From positions 468,501 to 532,500 of the forward strand of contig NZ_CP162490.1 of assembly GCF_041245805.1 (NCBI RefSeq): a stretch of 64,000 nucleotides of DNA. The letters run 5' to 3'. The stretch is from Xanthomonas sp. DAR 34887 (lineage in GTDB: Bacteria > Pseudomonadota > Gammaproteobacteria > Xanthomonadales > Xanthomonadaceae). Each line of letters begins with the position of its first letter. Position 1 is the stretch's first letter. Of the stretch, positions 34,977-44,095 are shown piece by piece. Both the position numbers and the translations under genes were made by a program. The notes beneath the pieces were generated by a model, which did not search any database, was not told the origin of the DNA, and saw only the letters and a list, made by a program, of their open reading frames with translations.

Positions 34977-35642
34977 GACCTCTCGGTACGTTCTCGGTTT
35001 CCGATGACAGGCTGCATCACCAGGTTTCAGCACCCAGCAGCTTGCCGCAAGCTCCAAGCTCTGTAGGAGCGGCTTCAGCTGCGACAAGCGAAGCCACGAC
35101 CCTGGCGGTTTCGCTTTTCTGTCGCGGCTGAAGCCGCTCCTACAGCGCGCCGCGCGCGCAAGCCGCAAGCTTTTGTGGGAGCGACTTCAGTCGCGACGAG
35201 CGAAGCGGTGGTGGTGCCGCGACCGGATCGCGTCGGGACTGAAGTCCCTCCCACAGTGCACCCAGCAGCTTGCCGCAAGCTCCAAGCTCTCTGTAAGAGT
35301 GGCTTCGGGTGGCCTCGGGCCATCGGCCGCGACGAACGGAGCCCGGAGCCGCACCGGCCTCGGTGAACATCCGAACTGAAGCCCTTCTTGGTCTTCAACC
35401 CAACCGGGCAGCGATTGGTCAGTGCGACCTGTTCGCCTTGCCGCTCATACCATTTGCATACCGGATCAGGCATGCGGAGGTACGCCCGCCTTTCGCATCA
35501 CGCGAGCCAAGCCGAAATTCGACGAACGCGCAGCACGTCCAAACTCATCTCCCACCTCGCAGTTCGTAGCCGCACAGCTTGTCGCCGCCTCGCGACTTGC
35601 CTACTCTGTGCCGTAATACCATTCCAATACCGGAGATCCGGA
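34977..35642. repeat. Cluster of REP-like hairpins between the P-II gene and the GH84 gene
   Basis: This ~665-bp gap holds one REP hairpin of the main type (35061-35145) and one of the TGTGGGAGCGACTTCAGTCG type (35174-35256). A 45-bp direct repeat starts CACCCAGCAGCTTGCCGCAA at 35031 and again at 35259 (228 bp apart). The right third (35300-35610) has lower repeat content and no supported gene. The 35174-35256 element is the same family as the tandem array at 54571-55090. Confidence 0.8.
35615..35632. promoter_or_regulatory. Direct AATACC repeats just before the GH84 start
   Basis: AATACCA (35615-35621) and AATACCG (35626-35632) are spaced 11 bases apart, one helical turn, and end 10 bases before the ATG. 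TGGTATT/AATACCA half-sites are, from memory, the type bound by the GntR-family NagQ regulator of N-acetylglucosamine genes in Xanthomonas; here they are in direct rather than inverted orientation. Confidence 0.35.
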
Positions 35643-37622
35643 ATGACGCGACGCGCTACACGGGCGGGCCTGAGTCTGCTCTCGATGACGGTGGCGCTGG
35701 GTCTGGCGCTGGCGGTCCCGGCCACGGCGCAACCGGTCACGCGGCCAGCGCTGTTTCCCAGTCCGATGTCGATCCGGCTCGAGGCCGGCACCGTCGCGCT
35801 CGGCCGGAAGGTGGTACTGGTCGCCGCGCCGGGCGCAGACCCTGCATCGGTCGCGCTGGTCCGCCGCATCCTGGTCTCCGCCGGGGTCGAACACGTCGCC
35901 ACCGCATCGCGCCTGCCGGCCACGCTCGAGCGAACGTATATCGTCGTCGGTACTGGCGAGGCGGCGGTCGTGCGCGAGGCATTGGCGCGCAGCAAGGCCG
36001 TGCAGGAGACCCGCAAGGAGGGCTATACCCTCGCCAGCGTCGCGGCCGGCAACGGCAGCCTGATCACGCTCGCCGGCCACGACGCCGACGGCCTGTTCCA
36101 TGCCGCGCAGACCTTGCGTCAGCTTGCCGAACGCCCGGCCATCCCGACGCTGGTCATCCAGGACTACCCGGCGATGGCCATCCGCGGCACGATCGAGGGC
36201 TTCTACGGCGCGCCATGGTCGATGGCCGATCGCGCCAAGCACATCGATTTCCTCGCCCGCGGCAAGGCGAACACCTACATCTACAGCCCGAAGGACGATC
36301 CGTATGCGCGCGATCGCTGGCGCGAAGCGTATCCGGCGGCCACGCTGAAGGCACTGGGCGGCCTGGCGGCGACCGCCAGGCGCAATCACGTCGATTTCGT
36401 CTACGCGATCTCGCCCGGGCCGTCGGTCTGCTTCTCCGATCCGGCCGATGCCAAGGCGCTGCTGCGCAAGTTCGATGCCTTTCGCGCGCTGGGCGTGCGC
36501 AGCTTCTATGTGGCGCTCGACGATATCGAATACACCAAGTGGAATTGCGAGCGCGACAAGACCGTGTTCGGCCCGTCGGGCGCGGAGGCGGCGGGCGTCG
36601 CGCAGTCGCACCTGCTCAATCTGGTGCAGGCGGACCTAGTGGCCCGACACGATGCGGCGTCGGAGCTGATCATGGTGCCGACCGAGTACTACGACGCCAA
36701 GGACAGCCCGTACAAGGCTGCGTTGCGTAAGCATCTGGATCCGAAGATCGTCGTGCAATGGACCGGCACCGACGTCGTGCCGCCGGCCATTTCCATCCCC
36801 GATGCGCGCGCGGCGACCAAGGCGTTCGGGCGCAAGACGCTGTTGTGGGACAACTACCCGGTCAACGATTACGAAACCTCGGCCGGGCGCTTGCTGCTGG
36901 CGCCGTACGCGCGGCGCGAAGCCGGCCTGTCTGCCGAGTTGGAAGGCATCGTCGCCAACCCGATGAACCAGGAGGTGCCCAGCCGCGTCGCGGTGATGGG
37001 GCTGACTGCGTTCGCATGGAACGACAAGGACTACGACGCCGAGCGCACCTGGCATGCGGCGGCGCGCGATCTGGCCGCGGGCGATGCACGGGTGACCGCG
37101 GCGCTACTCGTCTTCTTCGATACCCAGCATCTGGCACCGACCTTCGGCAGCCAGCCGTGGCAGGAGCAGGCGCCGCAGTTGAAGGCCGTGCTCGACCGGG
37201 TCCGCGAAGCACTCGCCGCGGGCGACGCCGCCGCGCGCGATCAGGCGCTCGCCGAGCTTGCGCGCCGCGCAGACGAGATCGCGGCCGCGCCCGCCATCAT
37301 CCGCGCGGGCGTGGCCGATCCCGGGTTCGCCGAACAGTCGCGCCCCTGGCTGGACGCGATGCAAGGCTGGGGTCGCGCGCTGCAGGCGACGGCCGCCGGT
37401 CTGCAGGCCGCCGATCGCGGCGATGCCGCGGCGTCGGGCTTGTTCGCCGAGGCGACGCGGCTCGCTGCCGAGGCCGCGGCGATCCAGTCGATTCCCGGCG
37501 CGACGCGTTTCGGCGGGCCGGTCAAGATTGCCGATGGCGTGCTGGATCGCTTCATCGCCGATGCGCCGACGTTGATCGCGCTCGGCGAACCGGCGGGCAC
37601 CGCTCCAGCGACTGCGCGCTGA
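35643..37622 (+). CDS. Secreted GH84 beta-N-acetylglucosaminidase (O-GlcNAcase type)
   Basis: A 659-residue protein with a Sec signal peptide (hydrophobic ~9-27, cleavage near ATAQ) and an N-terminal hexosaminidase-like domain (~33-175). The GH84 barrel begins AIRGTIEGFYGAPWS (~180-194) and the catalytic pair is Asp293-Asp294 in VALDDIEY, almost the numbering of Clostridium NagJ. The family removes terminal beta-GlcNAc; targets could be host glycans or chitin-derived oligosaccharides. The C-terminal ~150 residues are helical. It stands alone, flanked by repeats on the left. Confidence 0.9.
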   Translation: MTRRATRAGLSLLSMTVALGLALAVPATAQPVTRPALFPSPMSIRLEAGTVALGRKVVLVAAPGADPASVALVRRILVSAGVEHVATASRLPATLERTYIVVGTGEAAVVREALARSKAVQETRKEGYTLASVAAGNGSLITLAGHDADGLFHAAQTLRQLAERPAIPTLVIQDYPAMAIRGTIEGFYGAPWSMADRAKHIDFLARGKANTYIYSPKDDPYARDRWREAYPAATLKALGGLAATARRNHVDFVYAISPGPSVCFSDPADAKALLRKFDAFRALGVRSFYVALDDIEYTKWNCERDKTVFGPSGAEAAGVAQSHLLNLVQADLVARHDAASELIMVPTEYYDAKDSPYKAALRKHLDPKIVVQWTGTDVVPPAISIPDARAATKAFGRKTLLWDNYPVNDYETSAGRLLLAPYARREAGLSAELEGIVANPMNQEVPSRVAVMGLTAFAWNDKDYDAERTWHAAARDLAAGDARVTAALLVFFDTQHLAPTFGSQPWQEQAPQLKAVLDRVREALAAGDAAARDQALAELARRADEIAAAPAIIRAGVADPGFAEQSRPWLDAMQGWGRALQATAAGLQAADRGDAAASGLFAEATRLAAEAAAIQSIPGATRFGGPVKIADGVLDRFIADAPTLIALGEPAGTAPATAR

Positions 37623-37791
37623 CGGTTTGGCGCGCCTACAGGGCGCGCGCAGCCGTGCTGGGCGATGCGACCGCTTTCAGCCTGGCGTAAAGGTCTTGTC
37701 GAACACAGCGTTGGCCGGAGGAAAAATCATCATCCCGGGCATGTCGGTCGGGCCGCGCGCTATCGTCGGCATGCGCGACCTCGACCATGCA

Positions 37792-38523
37792 TCACGCAGC
37801 GGCATAGCCGCGGCCAAGGGTCAGCCAAAAGGCGAGCACGACGATCGCGCCGGCGAGCACGATGATTCGGCTGGAGGCGGGCGGCAACACCGGCGACGCG
37901 CGCCGGGAGAGCGCGACGAACAGCAGGCCGAGCGGCGCCAGCAGGCTTTCCTGCGCGGCGTCCTTGAGCGCGGGCAACACCGCGCCGGGATAGAACAGCA
38001 CGCTGGCGCACGCCACGCCGCCCGCCGCGCAATACGCGGCGAGCAGTGGTCTGCCTTTCGGCAGGCAGGGGGCGACGCTGCGCAGGACGATGCCGTAGAG
38101 CAAGAGGCCGGCCAGGCCCATGCCCAGGCGCCATACCCATGCTGGCCGCAGCGCGAGATCGCGCACGACGAACGCCAGGTCGCCGGTGTCGGTGAGTGCG
38201 GAGAAGATCAGGTAGCCCGCGCCCCACAGGCCGTTGAATGCGGCGACCAGCGCGCATACCGTACGCGCCGTGGCGTGCCGGCTGCGGTGCGCGGCGGCGC
38301 CGAACACCGCGGCGACGCAGAGATTGCTCACCGGGCCGGCGGCATCGACGAACGGATGACCCGGCTGGCAGTGGAAGTACACGGAGCTGAGCAAGGTGAC
38401 GGTGCCGCCCGTGCCGAGGCAGGTCAGGCCGTGGCCGACCGCCTCGTGCGCGATGCAGGCGGCGACGAAGGCCATCGCCGCCAACGCGCACAGGGTCCAG
38501 AGGCGGGAGAGATTGGCAGGCAT
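37792..38523 (-). CDS. Multi-pass membrane protein with HEAVGH motif (M50-like)
   Basis: A ~243-residue hydrophobic protein with six or seven predicted helices. The first helix runs straight into HEAVGHG (His26, Glu27, His31), reminiscent of site-2 protease (M50) HExxH but with one extra residue. AAGPVSNL (~64-71) resembles the NPDG region. It may be a degenerate or variant membrane peptidase; activity is not certain. The start is unclear: ATG 38523 was chosen although no Shine-Dalgarno is seen and the frame is open for 22 more codons. Confidence 0.6.
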   Translation of the reverse strand: MPANLSRLWTLCALAAMAFVAACIAHEAVGHGLTCLGTGGTVTLLSSVYFHCQPGHPFVDAAGPVSNLCVAAVFGAAAHRSRHATARTVCALVAAFNGLWGAGYLIFSALTDTGDLAFVVRDLALRPAWVWRLGMGLAGLLLYGIVLRSVAPCLPKGRPLLAAYCAAGGVACASVLFYPGAVLPALKDAAQESLLAPLGLLFVALSRRASPVLPPASSRIIVLAGAIVVLAFWLTLGRGYAAA

Positions 38524-38646
38524 GTTCGCGGCGCTGCATGTGAGCGAGCGGACAGACAGTATGCGCCGGCGTCGCGGCTTGCCGGCCACCGCGTCCCTTG
38601 TGCGCGGGCACGACCGGCGCCGACCTCGTCGGCGCCGGCCTGGTAC

Positions 38647-39498
38647 TTACCCGCCCAGCGCCTCGGCCACGAACGGCGGCAGCACCTGGGTGCCGGTGTG
38701 CAGGTGCGCGCTGTAGTAGCGCGTAGCGAACGGCTTGGCCGCGGCATCGGCTTGGCGGAAGTCGAAGCCGCCGGACTTGCGCGCCAGGGTCACGCTCCAC
38801 CAGCCGGTCGGATAGCACGGCTGCGGGAACGGCACGGTGTGGAAGCTGGCGAAGCCGGCCTTGCCCATCTCGGTGCGCATTTCCTTGATCAGATCCAGCA
38901 ATGCCAGCGGCGATTCGGACTGCTGCACCAAGATGCCGTCGTCCTTCAGCGCCTTGAAGCAGCTGGCGTAGAACGCCTTGTTGAACAGGCCTTCGGCCGG
39001 GCCGACCGGATCGGTGGAATCGACGATGACGATGTCCACGCTGCCCGCCGGGCAGTTGGCCATGTAGGCGATGCCGTCGTCGAACAGCAGTTCGGCGCGC
39101 GGATCGGCATTGGATTCGCACAGCTCCGGGAAGTACTTCTCGGCCATGCGCGTGACCTGCTCGTCGATGTCGCACTGGGTGGCGCTCTCCACGCCCGGGT
39201 GCTTGAGCACTTCGCGCAGGGTGCCGCAGTCGCCGCCGCCGATGATCACCACGCGCTTGGGCGCGGCATGGGTGAACAGCGCCGGGTGGCTGATCATCTC
39301 GTGGTAGAAGAAGTTGTCGCGCGTGGTCAGCATCACCGCGCCGTCGATCACCATCAGCTTGCCCCAGTCGGTGGTGTCGTAGATCTCGATCTTCTGGAAC
39401 GGCGACTGCACCTCGTCCAGCTTGCCGGTGATGCGATAGCCGATGGCCGAGCCGGTGGGCTGGAAGTGTTCGATGTACCAGTTGTCGTTGGCGCTCAT
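38647..39498 (-). CDS. speE: Spermidine synthase
   Basis: A 283-residue aminopropyltransferase with GGGDCGTLREV (87-97) binding decarboxylated SAM, the catalytic aspartate region IVDSTDPVGPAE (~158-169) and QSESPLA (~194-200). It makes spermidine from putrescine in the cytoplasm. It is divergent from speA, so both polyamine genes share the intergenic region 39499-39798. Confidence 0.95.
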   Translation of the reverse strand: MSANDNWYIEHFQPTGSAIGYRITGKLDEVQSPFQKIEIYDTTDWGKLMVIDGAVMLTTRDNFFYHEMISHPALFTHAAPKRVVIIGGGDCGTLREVLKHPGVESATQCDIDEQVTRMAEKYFPELCESNADPRAELLFDDGIAYMANCPAGSVDIVIVDSTDPVGPAEGLFNKAFYASCFKALKDDGILVQQSESPLALLDLIKEMRTEMGKAGFASFHTVPFPQPCYPTGWWSVTLARKSGGFDFRQADAAAKPFATRYYSAHLHTGTQVLPPFVAEALGG

Positions 39499-39535
39499 GC
39501 AGATGTCCTAGGAAAGCAAGAAAGAAGCAGCGTTT

Positions 39536-39675
39536 CCTTCTCCCTCCGGGAGAAGGTGGCGCGAAGCGCCGGATGAGGGTCGGGCGCAGCCCCGTGCAGC
39601 CGAGCCGCGCGATGCTGTCACCACACCCTCTCCGGATGAGGGTAGGGCGCAGCCTCGTGCAGCCAGACCGCGCCA
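39536..39675. repeat. Direct repeat pair in the speE-speA intergenic region
   Basis: The sequence starting GGATGAGGGTCGGGCGCAGC at 39571 recurs with few changes at 39634 (63 bp apart), each copy ~40 bp. A palindromic CTCCCTCCGGGAG (39540-39552) precedes the first copy. This is a third intergenic repeat type in the window, placed between two divergent genes. Confidence 0.7.
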
Positions 39676-39798
39676 GGCGCCCGCAAGCCCGGCCTGGCTC
39701 CACAGGAGCCAAGGGCGTCGGAACGGCGCGGATTGTAACGGAGCCCACGCGTAGCAGGCGTTACAATCCACGCCCCTTTTCCCCGCCGAGCCGCCACG

Positions 39799-41688
39799 AT
39801 GAGCGATTGGTCCCTCGACCAAGCCCGCAAGACCTATTCGATCCCGCACTGGGCCGATGGGTATTTCGACGTGGATCCGGCCGGGCGGGTGGTGGTGCGC
39901 CCGCAAGGCGCCGACGGCGTGGCGATCGCGCTGCCGGAGGTGGTGGATGCCGCGCGCGCGGCCGGCGCCAAGCTGCCGATGCTGGTGCGCTTCCCGGACA
40001 TCCTCGGCGAGCGCCTGGGCAAGCTGCAGTCGGCCTTCGCCCAGGCCCAGGCCGACTGGGACTACGCCGGCGGCTATACCGCGGTGTACCCGATCAAGGT
40101 CAATCAGCACCGCGGCGTGGCCGGCACCCTGGCCAGCCACCAGGGCGAGGGCTTCGGCCTGGAAGCGGGCAGCAAGCCGGAACTGATGGCGGTGCTGGCG
40201 CTGTCACGGCCGGGCGGACTGATCGTCTGCAACGGCTACAAGGACCGCGAATACATCCGCCTGGCGCTGATCGGGCGCAAGCTCGGCCTGCAGACCTTCA
40301 TCGTCATCGAGAAGCCGTCGGAGCTGAAGCTGGTGCTGGAGGAGGCGCGCGCGCTGGACGTCAAGCCGGGCCTGGGCGTGCGCATGCGCCTGGCCTCGCT
40401 GGGCGCGGGCAAGTGGCAGAACAGCGGTGGCGACAAGGCCAAGTTCGGGCTGTCGCCGCGGCAGGTGCTGGACCTGTGGAAGGCGCTGCGCGACACCGAA
40501 TACGCCGAGTCGCTGAACCTGCTGCACTTCCACATGGGCTCGCAGATCTCCAACGTGCGCGACATCGCCAACGGCATGCGCGAGGCCACCCGCTATTTCG
40601 TCGAGCTGTCCAAGCTGGGCGCCAAAATCAGCCACGTCGACGTCGGCGGCGGCCTGGGCATCGATTACGAAGGCACCCGTTCGCGCAGCTACTGCTCGAT
40701 CAACTACGGCCTGCATTCCTACGCCAGCAACATCGTGCAGCCGCTGGCCAACGCCTGCGAAGAACACGGCCTGCCGCCGCCGCGCATCGTCACCGAGTGC
40801 GGCCGTGCGATGACCGCGCACCACGCGGTGCTGATCGCCAACGTCTCGGAAGTGGAGCAGGCGCCGGAAGGGCGCGTGCCCGACGCGCATGCCGACGAGC
40901 CGGCGGCGATCCGCCACCTGCGCGAGATCCACGACGAACTGGACGTGCGCCCGGCAGTGGAGCTGTTCCAGGAAGCGCAGCATTTCCATGCCGAAGGCCT
41001 GTCCAGCTACGCGCTGGGCCAGATCGATCTGCCGCAGCGTGCGCGTATCGACGATCTGTTCTACGCCATCGCGCACGGCGTGCGCGCGCGCCTGAGCCAT
41101 GAGGAAAAGAGCCACCGCCCGGTGCTGGACGAGCTCAACGAGCGGCTGGTGGACAAGTATTTCGTCAACTTCAGCGTGTTCGAATCGATCCCCGACGTGT
41201 GGGCGATCGACCAGGTGTTCCCGATCGTGCCGATCGAACGCCTGAACGAGGCGCCGGCGCGGCGCGGGGTGATCTGCGACATGACCTGCGATTCCGACGG
41301 CATGGTCAAGACCTACGTCGAGAACGAAAGCCTGGACAGCTCGCTGCCGCTGCACGAACTGCGCCCGGGCGAGAGCTACCGGATCGGCTTCTTCCTGGTC
41401 GGCGCCTACCAGGAAATCCTCGGCGACATCCACAACCTGTTCGGCGACACCGATGCGATCGAGGTCAGCGCCGACGGCGACGGCTACCGCATCGCGCAGC
41501 AGCGCCGCGGCGACACCACCGACGTGATGCTGGACTACGTCGGTTATGCACTGGCCGACCTGCGCGCGGCCTATGCCGAACGCGTGGCCGCCGCGCAGCT
41601 GCCGGCCGCGCAGGCGCAGGCCTTGTCGGCGGCACTGGAAGCGGGGCTGACCGGCTACACCTACCTGTCGGACGAACCGCTGGGCTGA
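39799..41688 (+). CDS. speA: Biosynthetic arginine decarboxylase
   Basis: A 629-residue fold-type III PLP decarboxylase of normal SpeA length. The PLP lysine is Lys100 in VYPIKVNQ, and HFHMGSQISNVRDI, HVDVGGGLGIDYEG and the active-site Cys in CDMTCDSDG are conserved. It converts arginine to agmatine, the first step of the agmatine route to putrescine; spermidine synthase is encoded divergently beside it. Confidence 0.96.
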   Translation: MSDWSLDQARKTYSIPHWADGYFDVDPAGRVVVRPQGADGVAIALPEVVDAARAAGAKLPMLVRFPDILGERLGKLQSAFAQAQADWDYAGGYTAVYPIKVNQHRGVAGTLASHQGEGFGLEAGSKPELMAVLALSRPGGLIVCNGYKDREYIRLALIGRKLGLQTFIVIEKPSELKLVLEEARALDVKPGLGVRMRLASLGAGKWQNSGGDKAKFGLSPRQVLDLWKALRDTEYAESLNLLHFHMGSQISNVRDIANGMREATRYFVELSKLGAKISHVDVGGGLGIDYEGTRSRSYCSINYGLHSYASNIVQPLANACEEHGLPPPRIVTECGRAMTAHHAVLIANVSEVEQAPEGRVPDAHADEPAAIRHLREIHDELDVRPAVELFQEAQHFHAEGLSSYALGQIDLPQRARIDDLFYAIAHGVRARLSHEEKSHRPVLDELNERLVDKYFVNFSVFESIPDVWAIDQVFPIVPIERLNEAPARRGVICDMTCDSDGMVKTYVENESLDSSLPLHELRPGESYRIGFFLVGAYQEILGDIHNLFGDTDAIEVSADGDGYRIAQQRRGDTTDVMLDYVGYALADLRAAYAERVAAAQLPAAQAQALSAALEAGLTGYTYLSDEPLG

Positions 41689-42007
41689 TCGGCCGGACAT
41701 GCAGTGGCGGCCGGCGCATGTCGGCCTGCCCGCGCTGCGCGGTGCCGGCCCGCCGCCGATGCCGCTGATAACGTCTGCGACGGTGCCGCGGCCGCCACCT
41801 CTACTGTTGAGTGTCAGCGGCCTCACAAGGGTTCTCCATCCTCCATTCCCCGAACGGGTCGCGTCGCTGTTGCGTGCGCCTGGGGTCGCGTCGTCGCCCG
41901 GGCACGGGCAACGCGCTTCTCCCATCGACGTGCTTGCGCGCTTCGCACACGACAGCGGCGGCCCTAGAATGGCGCCACGTTCCCTGCCGTGAAAGGATGC
42001 CGGCCGC
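41689..42007. other. Gene-free interval
   Basis: About 320 bp between speA and the acyltransferase gene. I see no gene and no clear hairpin terminator. Confidence 0.5.
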
Positions 42008-43126
42008 ATGCGCTACCCCGGACTGGATTTGCTGCGCGCGCTGGCGATCGTGTGGGTGATGCTGTTCCATTCGTTCGTGGTCGGCGGCCTGGGGCCGGAC
42101 TGGGCCTGGCTGTCGCGCTATGGCTGGATGGGCGTGGACCTGTTCTTCGTGCTCAGCGGCTTCCTGATCGGCGGGCAGGTGCTGGCGCCGCTGGCGCGCG
42201 GCGAACCGCTGCGTTTCGGCGATTTCTACCTGCGTCGCGCGTTCCGCATCCTGCCGGCCTTCGCCGTGGTGCTGGCGCTGTACCTGGCCTGGCCCGGTTT
42301 CCGCGAAGCGCCGGGCATCGCGCCGTGGTGGATGTTCGCCAGCTTCACCTTGAACCTGGGCATCGACTACGCCAACCAGCAGGCGTTCTCGCATGCCTGG
42401 TCGCTGTGCGTGGAGGAGCATTTCTACCTGGTGTTCCCGCTGCTGGCGGCGCTGTCGATGCGGCGGTCGTCGGCGCCGCGTTTCGTCGCGTTGTGCGGCG
42501 CCGTGGTGCTGGCCGGGATCGCGCTGCGCACGGCGACCTGGTTGCACGACAGCGCGCTCGACCGCATCGGCGACGGACTGCAACGCAACTGGTTCATCGA
42601 GGACATCTACTATCCGACCTGGAACCGGCTGGACGGCTTGCTGGCCGGGGTGGTGCTGGCCGCGATCAAGGTGTTCCGCCCGCAGCGCTGGCAGTGGCTG
42701 CAGGCGCATGCCAACGCACTGTTGCTGGCCGGGGTGGCGGTGTGTGCGCTGGCGATGTGGCTGTTCCGCGAGCGTACCGGCCTGCTCGGCAACGCGATCG
42801 GCTGGCCGGTGCTGTCGCTGGGACTGGCGCTGCTGACGGTCGCCGGCGCCTCCACGCGCAGCTGGATCGGCCGGCGCGCAGTACCTGGGGCGGGGTGGCT
42901 GGCGGCGGTCTCGTACAGCCTGTACCTGTCGCACAAGGCTGTGTTCCATCTCACCCAGAGCTGGTTTGGCGCCGCACTCGACGGGCGCGGGCTGCTCGCG
43001 TTCGCGCTCTATGCGGCGATGGCGCTGCTGGCCGCCGCGCTGCTGCACTACGCGGTGGAACGGCCGTTCCTGCGGCTGCGCGAACGCCTGCAGCGTCCGC
43101 GCGCCGACGTGCCGGCTGCTGCCTAG
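42008..43126 (+). CDS. Acyltransferase family 3 (OafA/YrhL-like) membrane protein
   Basis: A 372-residue integral membrane protein with about ten helices. It starts with the family hallmark MRYPGLDLLRALAIVWVMLF (1-20) containing R10, followed by His21. Further on are GWMGVDLFFVLSGFLIG (~39-55) and HAWSLCVEEHFYL (~127-139). Such enzymes O-acetylate surface polysaccharides or other envelope glycans. The acceptor is not indicated by the neighbours. It is convergent with the LysR gene. Confidence 0.9.
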   Translation: MRYPGLDLLRALAIVWVMLFHSFVVGGLGPDWAWLSRYGWMGVDLFFVLSGFLIGGQVLAPLARGEPLRFGDFYLRRAFRILPAFAVVLALYLAWPGFREAPGIAPWWMFASFTLNLGIDYANQQAFSHAWSLCVEEHFYLVFPLLAALSMRRSSAPRFVALCGAVVLAGIALRTATWLHDSALDRIGDGLQRNWFIEDIYYPTWNRLDGLLAGVVLAAIKVFRPQRWQWLQAHANALLLAGVAVCALAMWLFRERTGLLGNAIGWPVLSLGLALLTVAGASTRSWIGRRAVPGAGWLAAVSYSLYLSHKAVFHLTQSWFGAALDGRGLLAFALYAAMALLAAALLHYAVERPFLRLRERLQRPRADVPAAA

Positions 43127-43182
43127 GGCGACGCAGCGCATGGTGTGGGGAGACGTCGGGCGCTGTTCCGCGTGCGGCCGCC

Positions 43183-44091
43183 TCACTCCGGATCGGCGTA
43201 GGCCATGCGCGCCTCGTGTAGGCGCTGCTGCAGGATCTCCGCCAGACGTGCCACCGCCGGCGCCGGTTCCGCGTCGGCACGATGCAGGTTCAAGCCCAGC
43301 GCCGGCAGCGTCGGCAGGCCGCCGGCTCCTGGCGGCAGCAGCGCCAGCGCGTCCGGCAAGCCGGCCGGCGTGCGCAGGGTCAGGCCCAGGCCGGCGCGCA
43401 CCGCGGCCCACACGCCGCCCAGGCTGGCGCTGGTGAAGGCGATCCGCCACGGGATGCCGGCGCGGTCCAGCGCCGTGGTCGCCGCCGTGCGCAACAGGCA
43501 GGGCGCCTCCAGCATCACCAGCGGCAGTGGCGTCTCGCTATGCCAGCCGCTCGGGTCCGGAAGCGGTGCCTGGGCCGCGGCGATCCAGCGCATCGGCCAG
43601 GCGGCCTGCGGCGCGCGATGCGCGGTCGCGGTCCCTGCATCCCAGACCAGCGCGAGGTCCAGCTGGCCGGCGTCGACCCGGGCCAGCAGTTCCTGATGGC
43701 GCGCGATGCGCGCTTCGATGCGCACCTTCGGATGGGCGCGGGCGAAGCGGCCCAGCACGTCGGGCAGCATGTGCTCGCCGAAATCCTCCTGCAGTCCGAG
43801 CCGCACCCAACCCTGCAGGGCGGAGCCGTGCAGCGCGCCGGTGGCTTCGTCGTTGAGGTCCAGCAGGCGCCTTGCGTAAGCCAGCAACACCTCGCCGGCG
43901 TCGGTCAGCGCCAGTCCGCGGCCGCTGCGGCGCAGCAGCGCGTGGCCGGCCTGGGCTTCCAGTTTCTTCAGCTGCGCGCTGATCGCCGAGGTGGAACGCC
44001 CGTGCCGGTCCGCCGCCTTGGCGAAGCTGCCCAGTTCGACGCCAGCGACGAAGCTGCGCAGCGCATCGAGATCGAAGGTGACGCGACGCAT
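43183..44091 (-). CDS. LysR family transcriptional regulator
   Basis: A 302-residue LTTR with an N-terminal winged helix (LDALRSFVAGVELGSFAKAA, ~8-27, then GRSTSAISAQLKKLE) and a periplasmic-binding-like effector domain (~90-295). It is divergent from the carboxymuconolactone decarboxylase/tautomerase/DUF4865 operon and very probably controls it. An inverted repeat TCGAT-N8-ATCGA begins 4 bases upstream of its own start, which suggests autorepression. Confidence 0.92.
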   Translation of the reverse strand: MRRVTFDLDALRSFVAGVELGSFAKAADRHGRSTSAISAQLKKLEAQAGHALLRRSGRGLALTDAGEVLLAYARRLLDLNDEATGALHGSALQGWVRLGLQEDFGEHMLPDVLGRFARAHPKVRIEARIARHQELLARVDAGQLDLALVWDAGTATAHRAPQAAWPMRWIAAAQAPLPDPSGWHSETPLPLVMLEAPCLLRTAATTALDRAGIPWRIAFTSASLGGVWAAVRAGLGLTLRTPAGLPDALALLPPGAGGLPTLPALGLNLHRADAEPAPAVARLAEILQQRLHEARMAYADPE

Positions 44092-44095
44092 GCTA

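Noticed and set aside
43541..43810. Small frames over the LysR gene
   Set aside because: Antisense or shifted shadows of the LysR reading frame, without start signals.
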